Shown piece after piece: positions 8,628 through 17,497 of a stretch of 64,000 nucleotides of DNA (positions are counted from its first letter, which is position 1; the number at the start of each line of letters is the position of its first letter). The translations under genes were made by a program, and so were the position numbers. A model generated the notes under the pieces. That model did not search any database. It had not been told where the DNA came from and was given only the letters and a program-made list of their open reading frames with translations. Source of the DNA: Streptomyces halstedii (GTDB lineage Bacteria; Actinomycetota; Actinomycetes; Streptomycetales; Streptomycetaceae); the NCBI GenBank assembly GCA_000720535.1, contig JOAZ01000022.1, positions 124,001-188,000 of the forward strand, written 5' to 3'.

Positions 8628-10049
8628 TCAGTGGTGGAAGGCCGTCGCGGTCGACCGGTCTCGGTTCAACGGATGCGGCTGCCGCCGCAGCTCGGGCAGG
8701 AGCCGACGCAGGTCCTCCAGCAGCAGCTCCGCGAGGTCCGAGGTGAAGCCGTTGCGGCAGACCACCCGCAGCACCGCGAGGTCCTGCCGGTTGGCGGGGA
8801 AGGTGTACGCGGGCACCAGCCATCCGCGCTCCCGCAGCCGCCGTGACACGTCGAAGACGTCGTACGCCTGGACGTCGGGCTTCGTCGTCACGGTGAACAC
8901 CGGCAGTTCGTCGCCCCGGCTGAGCAGCCGGAAGTCCCCCAGGGCCTCGATCTCCCGGGCGAGCCGCATCGCCACGTCCCGGGACGCCTGCTGGACGGCA
9001 CGGTAGCCGTCGCGTCCCAGGCGCAGGAACGTGTAGTACTGGGCCACCACCTGGGCGCCCGGCCGGGAGAAGTTCAGCGCGAAGGTCGGCATGTCACCGC
9101 CCAGGTAGTTGACCCGGAAGACCAGTTCCTCCGGAAGCTCCGCCGGTGAGCGCCACAGGATCCATCCGACACCCGGGTAGACCAGGCCGTACTTGTGCCC
9201 CGAGGTGTTGACGGAGGACACCCGGGGGAGCCGGAAGTCCCACACCAGGTCCTCGTCGAGGAACGGGGCCACCATCGCCCCGGACGCCCCGTCGACGTGG
9301 ACGGGGATGTCGAGGCCGGTACGTTCCTGGAGGTCGTCCAGGGCCGCGCAGAGCTCGGCGATCGGCTCGTAGGAGCCGTCGAAGGTCGATCCCATGATGC
9401 CGATGACGCCGATGGTGTTCTCGTCGCAGAGCTCGGCGGCGGCCTGCGGGTCCAGATGGAAGCGCTCACCCTCCATGGGGACCTGGCGGGCCTCGACCTC
9501 CCAGAACGTGCAGAACTTCTCCCAGCACACCTGCACGTTCACGCCCATCACCAGGTTGGGCCGGGCGTGCGCCGGATAGCGGTCGGCGTTCCGGGTCGAC
9601 CAGCGCCGTTTGAGCGCCATCCCGGCGAGCATGCAGGCCTCGCTGGACCCCGTGGTGGAGCAGCCCACCGTGGCCTGCGGGTCGGGGGCGTTCCACAGGT
9701 CCGCGAGCATCGCCACGCACCGTCGCTCCAGTTCGGCGGTGCGCGGGTACTCGTCCTTGTCGATCATGTTCTTGTCCCGGCACTCGCCCATCAGCACAGC
9801 GGCCTGGGACTCCATCCAGGTGGTGACGAAGGTCGCGAGGTTGAGCCGGGAGTTGCCGTCGAGCATCAGCTCGTCACGGACGATCTGGTAGGCGTTCTTG
9901 GGCGGCATCGGGCCGTCCGGCAGCCGGTGCACGGGTGGCGCCGCGGTCATCGCGGCCGTGGGGTCGGCCTCGGCGAAGAACGGGTTCATCGCGAGCCTGC
10001 GGTCCCCGTCGGCCTGGTCGGCGCCGGGTGAACCCTTGTGGAGCGGCAT
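8628..10049 (-). CDS. gad: Glutamate decarboxylase
   Basis: A 473-residue PLP enzyme that converts L-glutamate to GABA and CO2 in the cytosol. Family marks: NLATFVTTWMESQA, STTGSSEACMLAGMALKRRW (cofactor pocket), HVDGASGAMVAPF with Asp253 contacting the pyridine nitrogen, and SSVNTSGHKYGLVYPGVGW with Lys286 as the Schiff-base lysine. Length and motif order agree with bacterial GadA/GadB, with a slightly longer N-terminus. Roles in acid resistance or GABA catabolism are known for the family. No glutamate/GABA antiporter or GABA transaminase is adjacent, so the local role is unclear. Confidence 0.95.
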   Translation of the reverse strand: MPLHKGSPGADQADGDRRLAMNPFFAEADPTAAMTAAPPVHRLPDGPMPPKNAYQIVRDELMLDGNSRLNLATFVTTWMESQAAVLMGECRDKNMIDKDEYPRTAELERRCVAMLADLWNAPDPQATVGCSTTGSSEACMLAGMALKRRWSTRNADRYPAHARPNLVMGVNVQVCWEKFCTFWEVEARQVPMEGERFHLDPQAAAELCDENTIGVIGIMGSTFDGSYEPIAELCAALDDLQERTGLDIPVHVDGASGAMVAPFLDEDLVWDFRLPRVSSVNTSGHKYGLVYPGVGWILWRSPAELPEELVFRVNYLGGDMPTFALNFSRPGAQVVAQYYTFLRLGRDGYRAVQQASRDVAMRLAREIEALGDFRLLSRGDELPVFTVTTKPDVQAYDVFDVSRRLRERGWLVPAYTFPANRQDLAVLRVVCRNGFTSDLAELLLEDLRRLLPELRRQPHPLNRDRSTATAFHH

Positions 10050-10129
10050 CGGTGTGTGGTCCTCTCAGTTCTCGGCCGGGAGGCCGTCCTGCCCGCGAGG
10101 ACGCGGGCGCCGGCGGGGGAGGCGCGCCG

Positions 10130-10495
10130 TCAGGTCCGGCTGATCACGACGGCCGTTCCGTAGGCGCAGACCTCCGTGCCCACGTCCGCGGCGTCCGTCA
10201 CGTCGAAGCGCATCGTCAGCACGGCGTTGGCGCCTCGGGCCCTGGCCTGCTCCACGAGGCGTTCCATGGCCTGGTTGCGGGTCTCGACCAGGGTCTTGGT
10301 CAGGCCCTTCAGCTCGCCGCCGATCATCGACTTCAGGCCCGCGCCGATCTGGCTGCCGAGGTGGCGGGACCTGACCGTGAGTCCGAACACCTCGCCGATG
10401 ACCTGGGTGACCTGATGGCCGGGTACGTCGTTCGTGGTGACGACCAGAACGTCCGCCTGGGCCGTCTGCCCGCCGCCGTAATCCTCGATGCCCAT
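10130..10495 (-). CDS. YbjQ/UPF0145 family protein
   Basis: A 121-residue cytosolic protein of the YbjQ (heavy-metal-binding domain) family. Typical features are VLVVTTNDVPGHQVTQVIGEVFG, the GG(E)LKGLTKTL segment, EQARARGANAVLTMRFD and the closing CAYGTAVVI. Proteins of this family form pentamers; their function is not established. The ATG is chosen over a GTG three codons upstream because GGGAGG lies 8 nt before it. It is 80 bp upstream of the glutamate decarboxylase gene on the same strand and may be cotranscribed. Confidence 0.9.
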   Translation of the reverse strand: MGIEDYGGGQTAQADVLVVTTNDVPGHQVTQVIGEVFGLTVRSRHLGSQIGAGLKSMIGGELKGLTKTLVETRNQAMERLVEQARARGANAVLTMRFDVTDAADVGTEVCAYGTAVVISRT

Positions 10496-10640
10496 GGGTG
10501 ACACCTCCCGGGGCCACCTTTGCCCCGGTTCGCGTCGGGCGCATCCTTGCTTACGCCACTGGAACCCTGAGCTGTCGCGCCGCGTTGATAGCTTGGGGCG
10601 GCGCTGCCGCCGTCATCGATCGATCCTGGAGCCCGGACCC

Positions 10641-12104
10641 TTGAATACGCTTGCGCTCGGCCCGAGCTGGCTGGACCCGGACTATCTGCTGAACACGTTC
10701 GGGCTCCCCGGCCTCCTGCTCATCGTCTTCGCCGAGTCCGGTCTGCTGATCGGGTTCTTCCTGCCGGGCGATTCCCTGCTCTTCACCACCGGTCTGCTGG
10801 TGACGACGGGCGACCTGAAGTACCCGCTCTGGGTGGTGTGCGTCCTGGTGGCGCTGGCCGCGATCATCGGGGACCAGGTCGGCTACCTCTTCGGCCGCAA
10901 GGTGGGACCGTCGCTCTTCAAGCGTCCGGACTCCCGCCTCTTCAAGCAGGAGAACGTCGAGAAGGCGCACGAGTTCTTCGAGAAGTACGGCCCGAAGTCG
11001 CTGGTGCTCGCGCGCTTCGTGCCCATCGTCCGGACGTTCACGCCGATCATCGCGGGCGTCAGCCGGATGAACTACCGCTCGTTCATCACGTTCAACATCA
11101 TCGGCGGGGTGCTCTGGGGTGTCGGGGTGACCCTGCTGGGTTCCGCCCTGGGCAAGATCGACTTCGTGCACGAGCACATCGAACTGATCCTCATCCTGAT
11201 CGTGCTGGTCTCCGTGGTGCCGATCATCATCGAGTTCCTGCGGGCCCGGAGCCGGTCGAAGAAGGAGGCCGCCACGGCCGCCGAGGCCACCCCGGCTGAC
11301 ACGGCGGAGCGGCGGGCGGAGGAGGACGGCTCCTCGGACGGCGGCCCCACCGGCCCCCAGGGCTTCGGCGGCCCCACCGGCCCCCAGGGTTTTGGTGGCG
11401 ACACAGCCCGGTACGACCAGGGCGGGTACGGCACGGGCCAGGCCGGCGGGTACGACGGCGGCCAGGCCGGCGGCGGATACGGCGACGACGCGTACGGCGC
11501 CCAGCCGGGCCCGTACGGCGGCGGCCCCGGCCCCGGCGGCGGCGCCCCGTACGGCGACGCGCAGGGCACCCCGTACCAGGCACCCCGGTCCGCCGGCCCG
11601 TACGGCACCGGCCCGTACGCCGCCGGTGACGCCCAGGGCGGCTCGTACGGGGACGGGCAGCAGGGGGGCCCGTACGGCAGTCCCCCGCAGGGCTCGTACG
11701 GCGGGGGACAGGCCTCGTACGCGAACGGCACACCCGGCCCGTACGGCGGGCAGAACCCGTACGGCACCCCGCAGGACCCGTACGGCAACGCCCAGCAGGA
11801 CCCCTACGGCAACGCCCAGACGGGCCCGTACGGCGGCAACCCCCCGCAGGGCCCGTACGGCAACCCCCAGCCGGGCGCGTACGGCAACGCCCCCCAGGGC
11901 GCGTACGGCAACGGGCAGCCGGCCCCGTACGGCAACGCCGGACCCGGGGCGTACGGCAACGCCCAGCCGGGTCCTTACGGCAACGCCCAGCCGGGCCCGT
12001 ACGGCAACGGCCAGGGCGCGGCGTACGACGGCGGGTACGACGCCCGGCCGGAGGACGACCAGGAGGGTGACCCCGGGCAGCACGGATGGCAGGCCCGGCG
12101 CTGA
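10641..12104 (+). CDS. DedA-family membrane protein with long Gly/Tyr/Pro-rich repeat tail
   Basis: A 487-residue protein. Residues 1-205 are a DedA (SNARE-associated/VTT) domain: AESGLLIGFFLPGDSLLFTT, then ARFVPIVRTFTPIIAGVSRM, a membrane-inserted family tied to lipid scrambling and envelope homeostasis. The last ~280 residues are disordered and very unusual: a perfect duplication of GGPTGPQGFG near residue 235, then about 20 Tyr-Gly pairs, ending in nine units of the type PYGNAQPG. The tail has no hydrophobic segment and should face the cytoplasm or exterior depending on topology. TTG is taken as start with GGAG 9 nt upstream; earlier in-frame codons would add an implausible basic extension. 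Confidence 0.9.
   Translation: MNTLALGPSWLDPDYLLNTFGLPGLLLIVFAESGLLIGFFLPGDSLLFTTGLLVTTGDLKYPLWVVCVLVALAAIIGDQVGYLFGRKVGPSLFKRPDSRLFKQENVEKAHEFFEKYGPKSLVLARFVPIVRTFTPIIAGVSRMNYRSFITFNIIGGVLWGVGVTLLGSALGKIDFVHEHIELILILIVLVSVVPIIIEFLRARSRSKKEAATAAEATPADTAERRAEEDGSSDGGPTGPQGFGGPTGPQGFGGDTARYDQGGYGTGQAGGYDGGQAGGGYGDDAYGAQPGPYGGGPGPGGGAPYGDAQGTPYQAPRSAGPYGTGPYAAGDAQGGSYGDGQQGGPYGSPPQGSYGGGQASYANGTPGPYGGQNPYGTPQDPYGNAQQDPYGNAQTGPYGGNPPQGPYGNPQPGAYGNAPQGAYGNGQPAPYGNAGPGAYGNAQPGPYGNAQPGPYGNGQGAAYDGGYDARPEDDQEGDPGQHGWQARR
11343..12042 (+). repeat. Tandem repeats encoding the Gly/Tyr/Pro tail of the DedA protein
   Basis: Two near-identical 27-bp copies (GGCCCCACCGGCCCCCAGGG and its continuation) stand at the start. 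They are followed by imperfect tandem units built on CCGTACGGCAACGCCCAG in 18-24 bp steps, densest between about 11750 and 12020. The repeats stay in frame throughout. This kind of array can change length by slippage or recombination. Confidence 0.75.
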
Positions 12105-12128
12105 TCCCACCCAGGACGCGCGGTGACA

Positions 12129-12159
12129 GGCGCCCCGGCCCGTGACGGGCCGGGGCGCC
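12129..12159. terminator. Bidirectional hairpin between the DedA and ThrE-type genes
   Basis: A perfect 14-bp stem (GGCGCCCCGGCCCG and its complement) closes on a 3-nt loop between two convergent genes. There is no clear U-run, as is common for Streptomyces terminators. Confidence 0.7.
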
Positions 12160-12167
12160 GTCGTGTG

Positions 12168-13871
12168 TCAGAAGCCGCGCGTCCGCTTGGCGGCGCGGCG
12201 GGAGGGGCCGCCCTCGACCCCGCCCGGTACCCGCATGAACAGGCGGGAGATCTCGCTCCCCAGATTCACCCCGATGGCGATGGCCAGCGCCGTCGCCACC
12301 GCCGTGGAGAGCAGGGCGAGACCGGTGTCCACCTCGTTCTGCGCGAAGGCCAGCAGACCGAAGTACGTCGCCGAACCGGGCAGCAGGGGGCCGATCGCCG
12401 CCGTGATGTACGGCAGCGACGAGGTGTACCGGTACCGCGAGAACAACTGGCCGAACAGGCCCACCAGACCCGCCGCCACGGCGGTCGCCGCCACGGGTGA
12501 GATGTCCCCGGCCCGGGCCATCGCCCCGTAGACGACCCAGGCCACGCCCCCGTTGAGGGTGACCGCCAGGACCGTGGAGCGCTCCTGCTGGAGCAGGATG
12601 GCGAAGGCCAGTGTCAGCGCCATCGAGGCGAGGATCTGCACCACCGGCCGGTCGTGCGGCACGAACCGGGCCTCCGGGTTCAGCTGGGCGCCGAGCTGGA
12701 CGCCCAGGTAGAGCATCAGCAGCACCCCGGCGACGATGCCGATGAAGAAGTACATGACCTCCAGGAGCCGGGCTCCGGCGGTGATGTAGTAGCCGGTCAG
12801 CCCGTCCTGCACGCCGGCCACCAGCGCCCGTCCGGGCAGCAGCGCGAACAGTCCACCGGTGACCACCGCGGAGGGCCGGATGTCGGTCGAGTGGGTGAGG
12901 GTCAGCGCGATGCCCATGGCCGCGGGCGGCATGGCCGCCGCCATGAACTGGTAGAACTCCGGCAGTCCGCGCCCGGCGAAGAGCCAGGCCAGCCGGTCGC
13001 CCAGCATCGCGCCCGCGGCCGCCGCGAGGAAGACCAGCACACCACCGCCGACCAGGACGGACGCCGATCCGGCGAGCAGCCCGGCGGCGGCCGTCAGCAC
13101 CCAGCCCGGGTAGGGGTGGCGGTTGCGGCGGATCTCGGCGAGGCGCCGGTAGGCCTCCTCCAGCGAGACCTCGACGTGCTCGGCGGTCGTGATGTCGTCG
13201 ACCAGCTGGAACACCGCGGCCAGCCGGGTGTAGTCGGTGCCGCGGCGGCGCACGGTCCGGCTCGCGGTGACCGGGTCCTCCACCAGCGACGGCTGGTGCG
13301 AGATGGACAGCAGGGTGAAGGTGACCGTCGGTTCGCAGCGGTCGAGTCCGTAGGAGCGCGACACCGCGAACATGGCGGCCTCGACGTCCTCGGCCCCCTC
13401 ACCGCCCGCGAGCAGCAACTCCCCGATGCGCAGCGTCAGGTCGAGCACCCGGGGGACCGCGGGCCCCGAGTCGTCGGTCTTCTGCACGCTCTCGGGCGCC
13501 GGACGCTCGAAGACGGGCATCCGCAGCATCGTGCGCATCCGGTCCTGCCAGGGGGCCTCCTTGGTCAGCCGGACCATCGGGACACCCTGCGCCGGGGTGA
13601 AGGCCGGTGCCGGGTGCCCCTGGACGCCGCTCGGCGTGGTGAACGCGGAGGCCAGGTGCTCGGAGCCGTTGCCGCCCCCGGGGGCGGAAGCGGAACCGGG
13701 CGAAGAGGGGTGCTCGGTCTGGAGTCCGGCCGGGACGGCGAACTCCGAGGTGGGGTGGTCGTCCTCGGACGGACCGGGAGGCTGCTCCACACCGGCCGGC
13801 GGGACGAACGCGCTGCGCGCCTCGTCGGACTGGGGCTTCTGATCCTCCGGACCGCCCTGCTCCGCCACCAC
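12168..13871 (-). CDS. Threonine/serine exporter family protein (ThrE-like)
   Basis: A 567-residue protein. About 120 N-terminal residues are Pro/Ser/Gly-rich and disordered. Then comes the cytoplasmic ThrP domain (LTLRIGELLLAGGEGAEDVE, with CEPTVTFTLLSISH), followed by around ten membrane segments forming both ThrE halves in one chain. ThrE of Corynebacterium glutamicum exports threonine and serine using the proton gradient, and this has the same fused layout. The GTG start is supported by GAGGA just upstream; a second GTG follows directly. The motif TGGLFALLPGRALVAGVQDGL and the C-terminal helices are family marks. Actual substrate is inferred. Confidence 0.88.
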   Translation of the reverse strand: MVAEQGGPEDQKPQSDEARSAFVPPAGVEQPPGPSEDDHPTSEFAVPAGLQTEHPSSPGSASAPGGGNGSEHLASAFTTPSGVQGHPAPAFTPAQGVPMVRLTKEAPWQDRMRTMLRMPVFERPAPESVQKTDDSGPAVPRVLDLTLRIGELLLAGGEGAEDVEAAMFAVSRSYGLDRCEPTVTFTLLSISHQPSLVEDPVTASRTVRRRGTDYTRLAAVFQLVDDITTAEHVEVSLEEAYRRLAEIRRNRHPYPGWVLTAAAGLLAGSASVLVGGGVLVFLAAAAGAMLGDRLAWLFAGRGLPEFYQFMAAAMPPAAMGIALTLTHSTDIRPSAVVTGGLFALLPGRALVAGVQDGLTGYYITAGARLLEVMYFFIGIVAGVLLMLYLGVQLGAQLNPEARFVPHDRPVVQILASMALTLAFAILLQQERSTVLAVTLNGGVAWVVYGAMARAGDISPVAATAVAAGLVGLFGQLFSRYRYTSSLPYITAAIGPLLPGSATYFGLLAFAQNEVDTGLALLSTAVATALAIAIGVNLGSEISRLFMRVPGGVEGGPSRRAAKRTRGF

Positions 13872-14064
13872 TCGTCCTCGTTCCTCTCGACCGTGTTCCG
13901 GAACGCTTCTGCCCAGTATGGCCACGGACAAGGGCCACCACGCGCAGCGGGCGGCGCACCGGTGAACGGTGCGCCGCCCGCTGCTTCCACGGTCGGCCGG
14001 GCCGGTCGGCCCGATCCCCGCGAGCCGCCCGGTCCCGCTCGGAAGCGGAACCGGAAGGGACGCG

Positions 14065-14556
14065 TCAGTGCTTGCCCTGCGTCTCCAGACGCTTGTAGGA
14101 GGCCTCGATCTCGGCCTCGGCCTCGGCGCGGCCGACCCAGTCCGCGCCCTCGACGGACTTGCCGGGCTCCAGGTCCTTGTAGACCTCGAAGAAGTGCTGG
14201 ATCTCCATGCGGTCGAACTCCGACACGTGCTGGATGTCCTGCAGGTGGTCGACACGGGGGTCGGACGCCGGGACGCACAGCAGCTTGTCGTCGCCGCCGG
14301 CCTCGTCGGTCATCCGGAACATGCCGATGGCACGGCACTTGATGAGGCATCCGGGGAACGTCGGCTCGTCCAGGATGACGAGCGCGTCCAGCGGGTCGCC
14401 GTCCTCGCCGAGGGTGTTCTCGACGAAGCCGTAGTCGGCCGGGTAGCTGGTCGAGGTGAAGAGCCGACGGTCCAGACGGATCCGACCGGTCTCGTGGTCC
14501 ACCTCGTACTTGTTCCGCGAACCCTTCGGAATCTCGATGGTGACGTCGAACTCCAC
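14065..14556 (-). CDS. ppa: Inorganic pyrophosphatase (family I)
   Basis: A 163-residue cytosolic Mg-dependent enzyme hydrolysing pyrophosphate to phosphate and so pulling biosynthetic reactions forward. Signature residues are visible: [28 protein letters not shown], and the metal-binding Asp cluster in [12 protein letters not shown]. The GTG start gives the sequence [12 protein letters not shown] as in Streptomyces homologues and has GGAGG 8 nt upstream; two in-frame ATGs 5 and 7 codons earlier would place that ribosome site inside the gene. Divergent from the PBP4-type carboxypeptidase gene, with which it shares an 86-bp promoter region. Confidence 0.97.
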   Translation of the reverse strand: MEFDVTIEIPKGSRNKYEVDHETGRIRLDRRLFTSTSYPADYGFVENTLGEDGDPLDALVILDEPTFPGCLIKCRAIGMFRMTDEAGGDDKLLCVPASDPRVDHLQDIQHVSEFDRMEIQHFFEVYKDLEPGKSVEGADWVGRAEAEAEIEASYKRLETQGKH

Positions 14557-14642
14557 GGGTGGCTCCTCCATGATCAAGACATACGACTGGTGGTTAAGTG
14601 TCCCTCACGCAGACGAGTGCTCGCGAAAGGGGCTGGTCAACG

Positions 14643-16124
14643 GTGGCCGAGCCGGTGGAGAGACCGACGGACGGACCGGTGACCAGATGGCGCGTGTGGA
14701 AAGACCGGATGTCTCCGGTGCCGGGGAACGGGGCGGACGACCGCCGGTTCGTCGCAGGCTCCGCGGTGCTGGGCCTGGTGGTCGCCGCCGTCGCCGTCCT
14801 GGCCGCCGGGCCCTGGGACACCGGTCAGCGTAAGGCCGAGCACGACCGGGTGGTCGCGGAGGAGCGCACAGGTGGCGTACGTCACGTGCCCGACCCAGGC
14901 GGCCCCCGGCCCGCGCCGAGCGCCGCCGCCGTGCTGACCGCGCTGGGCGAGCCGTCCGGCCGTACCGCACCGGTCGCGGCGGGCACCCTGGACGCCGTGC
15001 TCACCCCGCTGCTGGAGGTTCCGGGGCTCGGTGACGTGAGCGCGGCGTCCGTCGTGGACACCGCCACCGGCACCCAGGTCTACGCCCACGGCGCGACGAC
15101 ACCGATGACGCCCGCCTCCACGGTGAAGATCGCCGGCGCCGTCGCCGCGCTCTCCGCGCTGGGGCCGGACCACCGCATCCCGACCACCGTCCAGGTGTCG
15201 AAGGACGCCCGGACCCTCACCCTGGTCGGCGGGGGCGACCCCACGCTGGACGGGGCGGCCCTGCGCGCGCTGGCCGCCGGCACGGCACGCGCCCTGGGCG
15301 ACAGCGTCCCCGGGAAGGTGCGGCTGACGTACGACACGTCCAGGTACTCCGGGCCCGCCCTGCACCCGATCAGCCCCAACGAGAACATCGCGCCCGTCAG
15401 CGCGCTCATGGTCGACGAGGGCCGGCTGGACGGCAGCGACCACGGCCCCGCCCCCCGGACCGCCGACCCCGCCCGGGAGGCCGCCCGCGCGTTCGCGGAG
15501 CAGCTCGGGAAGGCGGGGGTGCCCGTCCGGTCCGCCCCCACGTCCGGACGGGCCGGCAAGGAGGCCAGGACGGTCGCCACGCACCTCTCCGAGCCGCTCT
15601 CCGCACTCGTCGAACGGGCCCTGACCAACAGCGACAACGACATCGCCGAGGCGCTGGTACGGCAGACCGCGCTGAAGGCGGGCGAGCCCGCCTCGTTCGC
15701 CGGGGCGCGGCGCGCCGTGACCGCACGGCTGAAGGAGCTGGGCGTACCGGTGGCGGGGGCCGCGCTGGTGGACGGGAGCGGGCTGAACCGCCAGGACAAG
15801 GTGACCGCGCGCCTGCTCACCTCCCTGCTCACGCTGGCCGCCGACCCGGACCACCCCGAACTGCGCCCGGTCCTCACCGGCCTGCCGGTCGCGGGCTTCA
15901 GCGGCACGCTCGGGGACCGCTACGCCGCGACGTCCCGGGGCACCGGGCTCGTACGGGCCAAGACGGGCACCCTCACCGGGGTGAACACCCTGGCGGGTAC
16001 GGCGGTCGACCCCCAGGGCAGGCTGCTCGCCTTCGCGTTCCTGACCTCGGGCACCACGTCCCCCGGGGAGGCGGAGGCCTCCCTGGACGCCTTGGCCACC
16101 GCCCTCACCCGGGGCGGCCGGTAG
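14643..16124 (+). CDS. dacB: D-alanyl-D-alanine carboxypeptidase/endopeptidase (PBP4 family)
   Basis: A 493-residue class C penicillin-binding protein. One N-terminal transmembrane/signal segment (GSAVLGLVVAAVAVLAAG, about residues 39-56) places the catalytic domain outside the membrane. Catalytic motifs: STVK at 159-162 (nucleophile Ser), SDN in LTNSDNDIAEAL, and KTG in RAKTGTLTG. Such enzymes trim or cleave D-Ala cross-bridges of peptidoglycan. The domain between the first and second motif is smaller than in E. coli DacB, as usual in actinobacteria. GTG is chosen because homologues start VAEP; a GTG 45 nt earlier is possible. Followed by the zinc protease gene on the same strand. Confidence 0.92.
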   Translation: MAEPVERPTDGPVTRWRVWKDRMSPVPGNGADDRRFVAGSAVLGLVVAAVAVLAAGPWDTGQRKAEHDRVVAEERTGGVRHVPDPGGPRPAPSAAAVLTALGEPSGRTAPVAAGTLDAVLTPLLEVPGLGDVSAASVVDTATGTQVYAHGATTPMTPASTVKIAGAVAALSALGPDHRIPTTVQVSKDARTLTLVGGGDPTLDGAALRALAAGTARALGDSVPGKVRLTYDTSRYSGPALHPISPNENIAPVSALMVDEGRLDGSDHGPAPRTADPAREAARAFAEQLGKAGVPVRSAPTSGRAGKEARTVATHLSEPLSALVERALTNSDNDIAEALVRQTALKAGEPASFAGARRAVTARLKELGVPVAGAALVDGSGLNRQDKVTARLLTSLLTLAADPDHPELRPVLTGLPVAGFSGTLGDRYAATSRGTGLVRAKTGTLTGVNTLAGTAVDPQGRLLAFAFLTSGTTSPGEAEASLDALATALTRGGR

Positions 16125-16172
16125 ACGGCCGACACCCCACCACGGGGCGACCGCCTCACGTACCGTTGACGC

Positions 16173-17309
16173 ATGACGCGCATCGGTGGTGCCGAGATGG
16201 TCGACTGGAATCTCGCGGTCGCGACCGCGACCCGGTTCGTACGGCCGGGTCCCGAGATCAGCCGTGAGGAGGCCCGTGCCGTCGTCGCCGAACTCCGGCG
16301 GCACGCCAAGGCCTCGGAGGAGCACGTCCGTTCGTATACCAGGATGATCCCGGAGGGCCACGAACCCGAGGACACGCCGGTCCTGGTCGTCGACCGGGCG
16401 GGCTGGATCAGAGCCAACGTCGCCGGGTTCCGCGCGCTGCTGGGCCCCCTGCTGGGGAAGATGCGGGACCGCCGCGGCAACGGCCCCGGCGGAGCGGTGC
16501 TCGGTGCCGTCGGCGGCAAGGTGACCGGCGTCGAACTCGGCATGCTGCTGTCGTTCCTCTCCTCCCGGATCCTCGGGCAGTACGAGACCTTCGCCCCCGC
16601 GAGCCGGGAGCTCCCCGCTTCCGCGGACGGCGGCGGCAGGCTGCTCCTGGTCGCCCCCAACATCGTCCACGTCGAGCGCGAACTGGACGTGGAACCGCAC
16701 GACTTCAGGCTCTGGGTGGCGCTGCACGAGGAGACCCACCGCACCCAGTTCACCGGGGTCCCCTGGCTCCGTGACCATCTGCGGGGCGAGATCCAGACGT
16801 TCCTCGACGAGACCGACGTCGACCCGATGACCGTCCTGGAACGCCTCCGGGAGGCCGCCCAGACGTTCGCGGGCGGCAGCCGGCCCGAGGGGGAGACCGG
16901 TGAGGAGGGCGGCCGCAGCCTCGTCGAGATCGTCCAGACACCCGCCCAGCGCGAGGTCCTGGGCCGCCTCACCGCCGTGATGTCGCTGCTGGAGGGGCAC
17001 GCCGACTTCGTGATGGACGGGGTGGGGCCCGAGGTGGTGGGCTCCGTCACCGAGATCCGGGAGAAGTTCCAGGAGCGCAGGGCCCGCGGCGCGAGCCGGC
17101 TGGACCTGGCGCTGCGCAAGCTCCTCGGCCTGGACGCCAAGCTCCGGCAGTACCGCGACGGCGAGAAGTTCGTGCGGGCCGTGGTCCAGGAGGTCGGGAT
17201 GGACGGCTTCAACCGGGTGTGGACCTCGCCCAACACCCTGCCCACCAAGGCCGAGATCGCCGCGCCCGGGGACTGGGTGGCACGGGTGCACCGCAAGGCG
17301 GATTCGTGA
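16173..17309 (+). CDS. Zinc-dependent metalloprotease (zincin_2 / F420-biosynthesis-associated family)
   Basis: A 378-residue protein of the actinobacterial family once described as coenzyme F420 biosynthesis-associated. It carries the zincin motif HEETH at residues 185-189 (LHEETHRTQF) inside a helical protein, plus a conserved GHADFVMDGVGPEVV segment further on that should supply the third zinc ligand. No signal peptide or membrane anchor is seen, so it is probably cytosolic. TACCGT lies 7 nt before the ATG, suggesting leaderless transcription. It sits 188 bp before tilS, a conserved neighbourhood. The peptidase fold is clear; the physiological substrate is unknown. Confidence 0.88.
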   Translation: MTRIGGAEMVDWNLAVATATRFVRPGPEISREEARAVVAELRRHAKASEEHVRSYTRMIPEGHEPEDTPVLVVDRAGWIRANVAGFRALLGPLLGKMRDRRGNGPGGAVLGAVGGKVTGVELGMLLSFLSSRILGQYETFAPASRELPASADGGGRLLLVAPNIVHVERELDVEPHDFRLWVALHEETHRTQFTGVPWLRDHLRGEIQTFLDETDVDPMTVLERLREAAQTFAGGSRPEGETGEEGGRSLVEIVQTPAQREVLGRLTAVMSLLEGHADFVMDGVGPEVVGSVTEIREKFQERRARGASRLDLALRKLLGLDAKLRQYRDGEKFVRAVVQEVGMDGFNRVWTSPNTLPTKAEIAAPGDWVARVHRKADS

Positions 17310-17497
17310 TCGAGGCCCGCCCGGTGGCAGAAGATTGCCCCTCCAATCACCCATCCGAGGGACCATAGGGGCATGGGAAGGCGTGCAATGCTCGGTGGAC
17401 AGCTTGGCTCTGTCACCATCGACGCACTCTGAGTGACGGGACGTCACGTCCCGGCACTCCGAAGCGCCCCCCAAAACTTCACCGAAGGGCACCGGAC

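Noticed and set aside
14637..17492. A 951-codon minus-strand open frame over dacB and the zinc protease gene
   Set aside because: High GC makes long antisense frames common; the plus strand shows SxxK, KTG and HEETH motifs.
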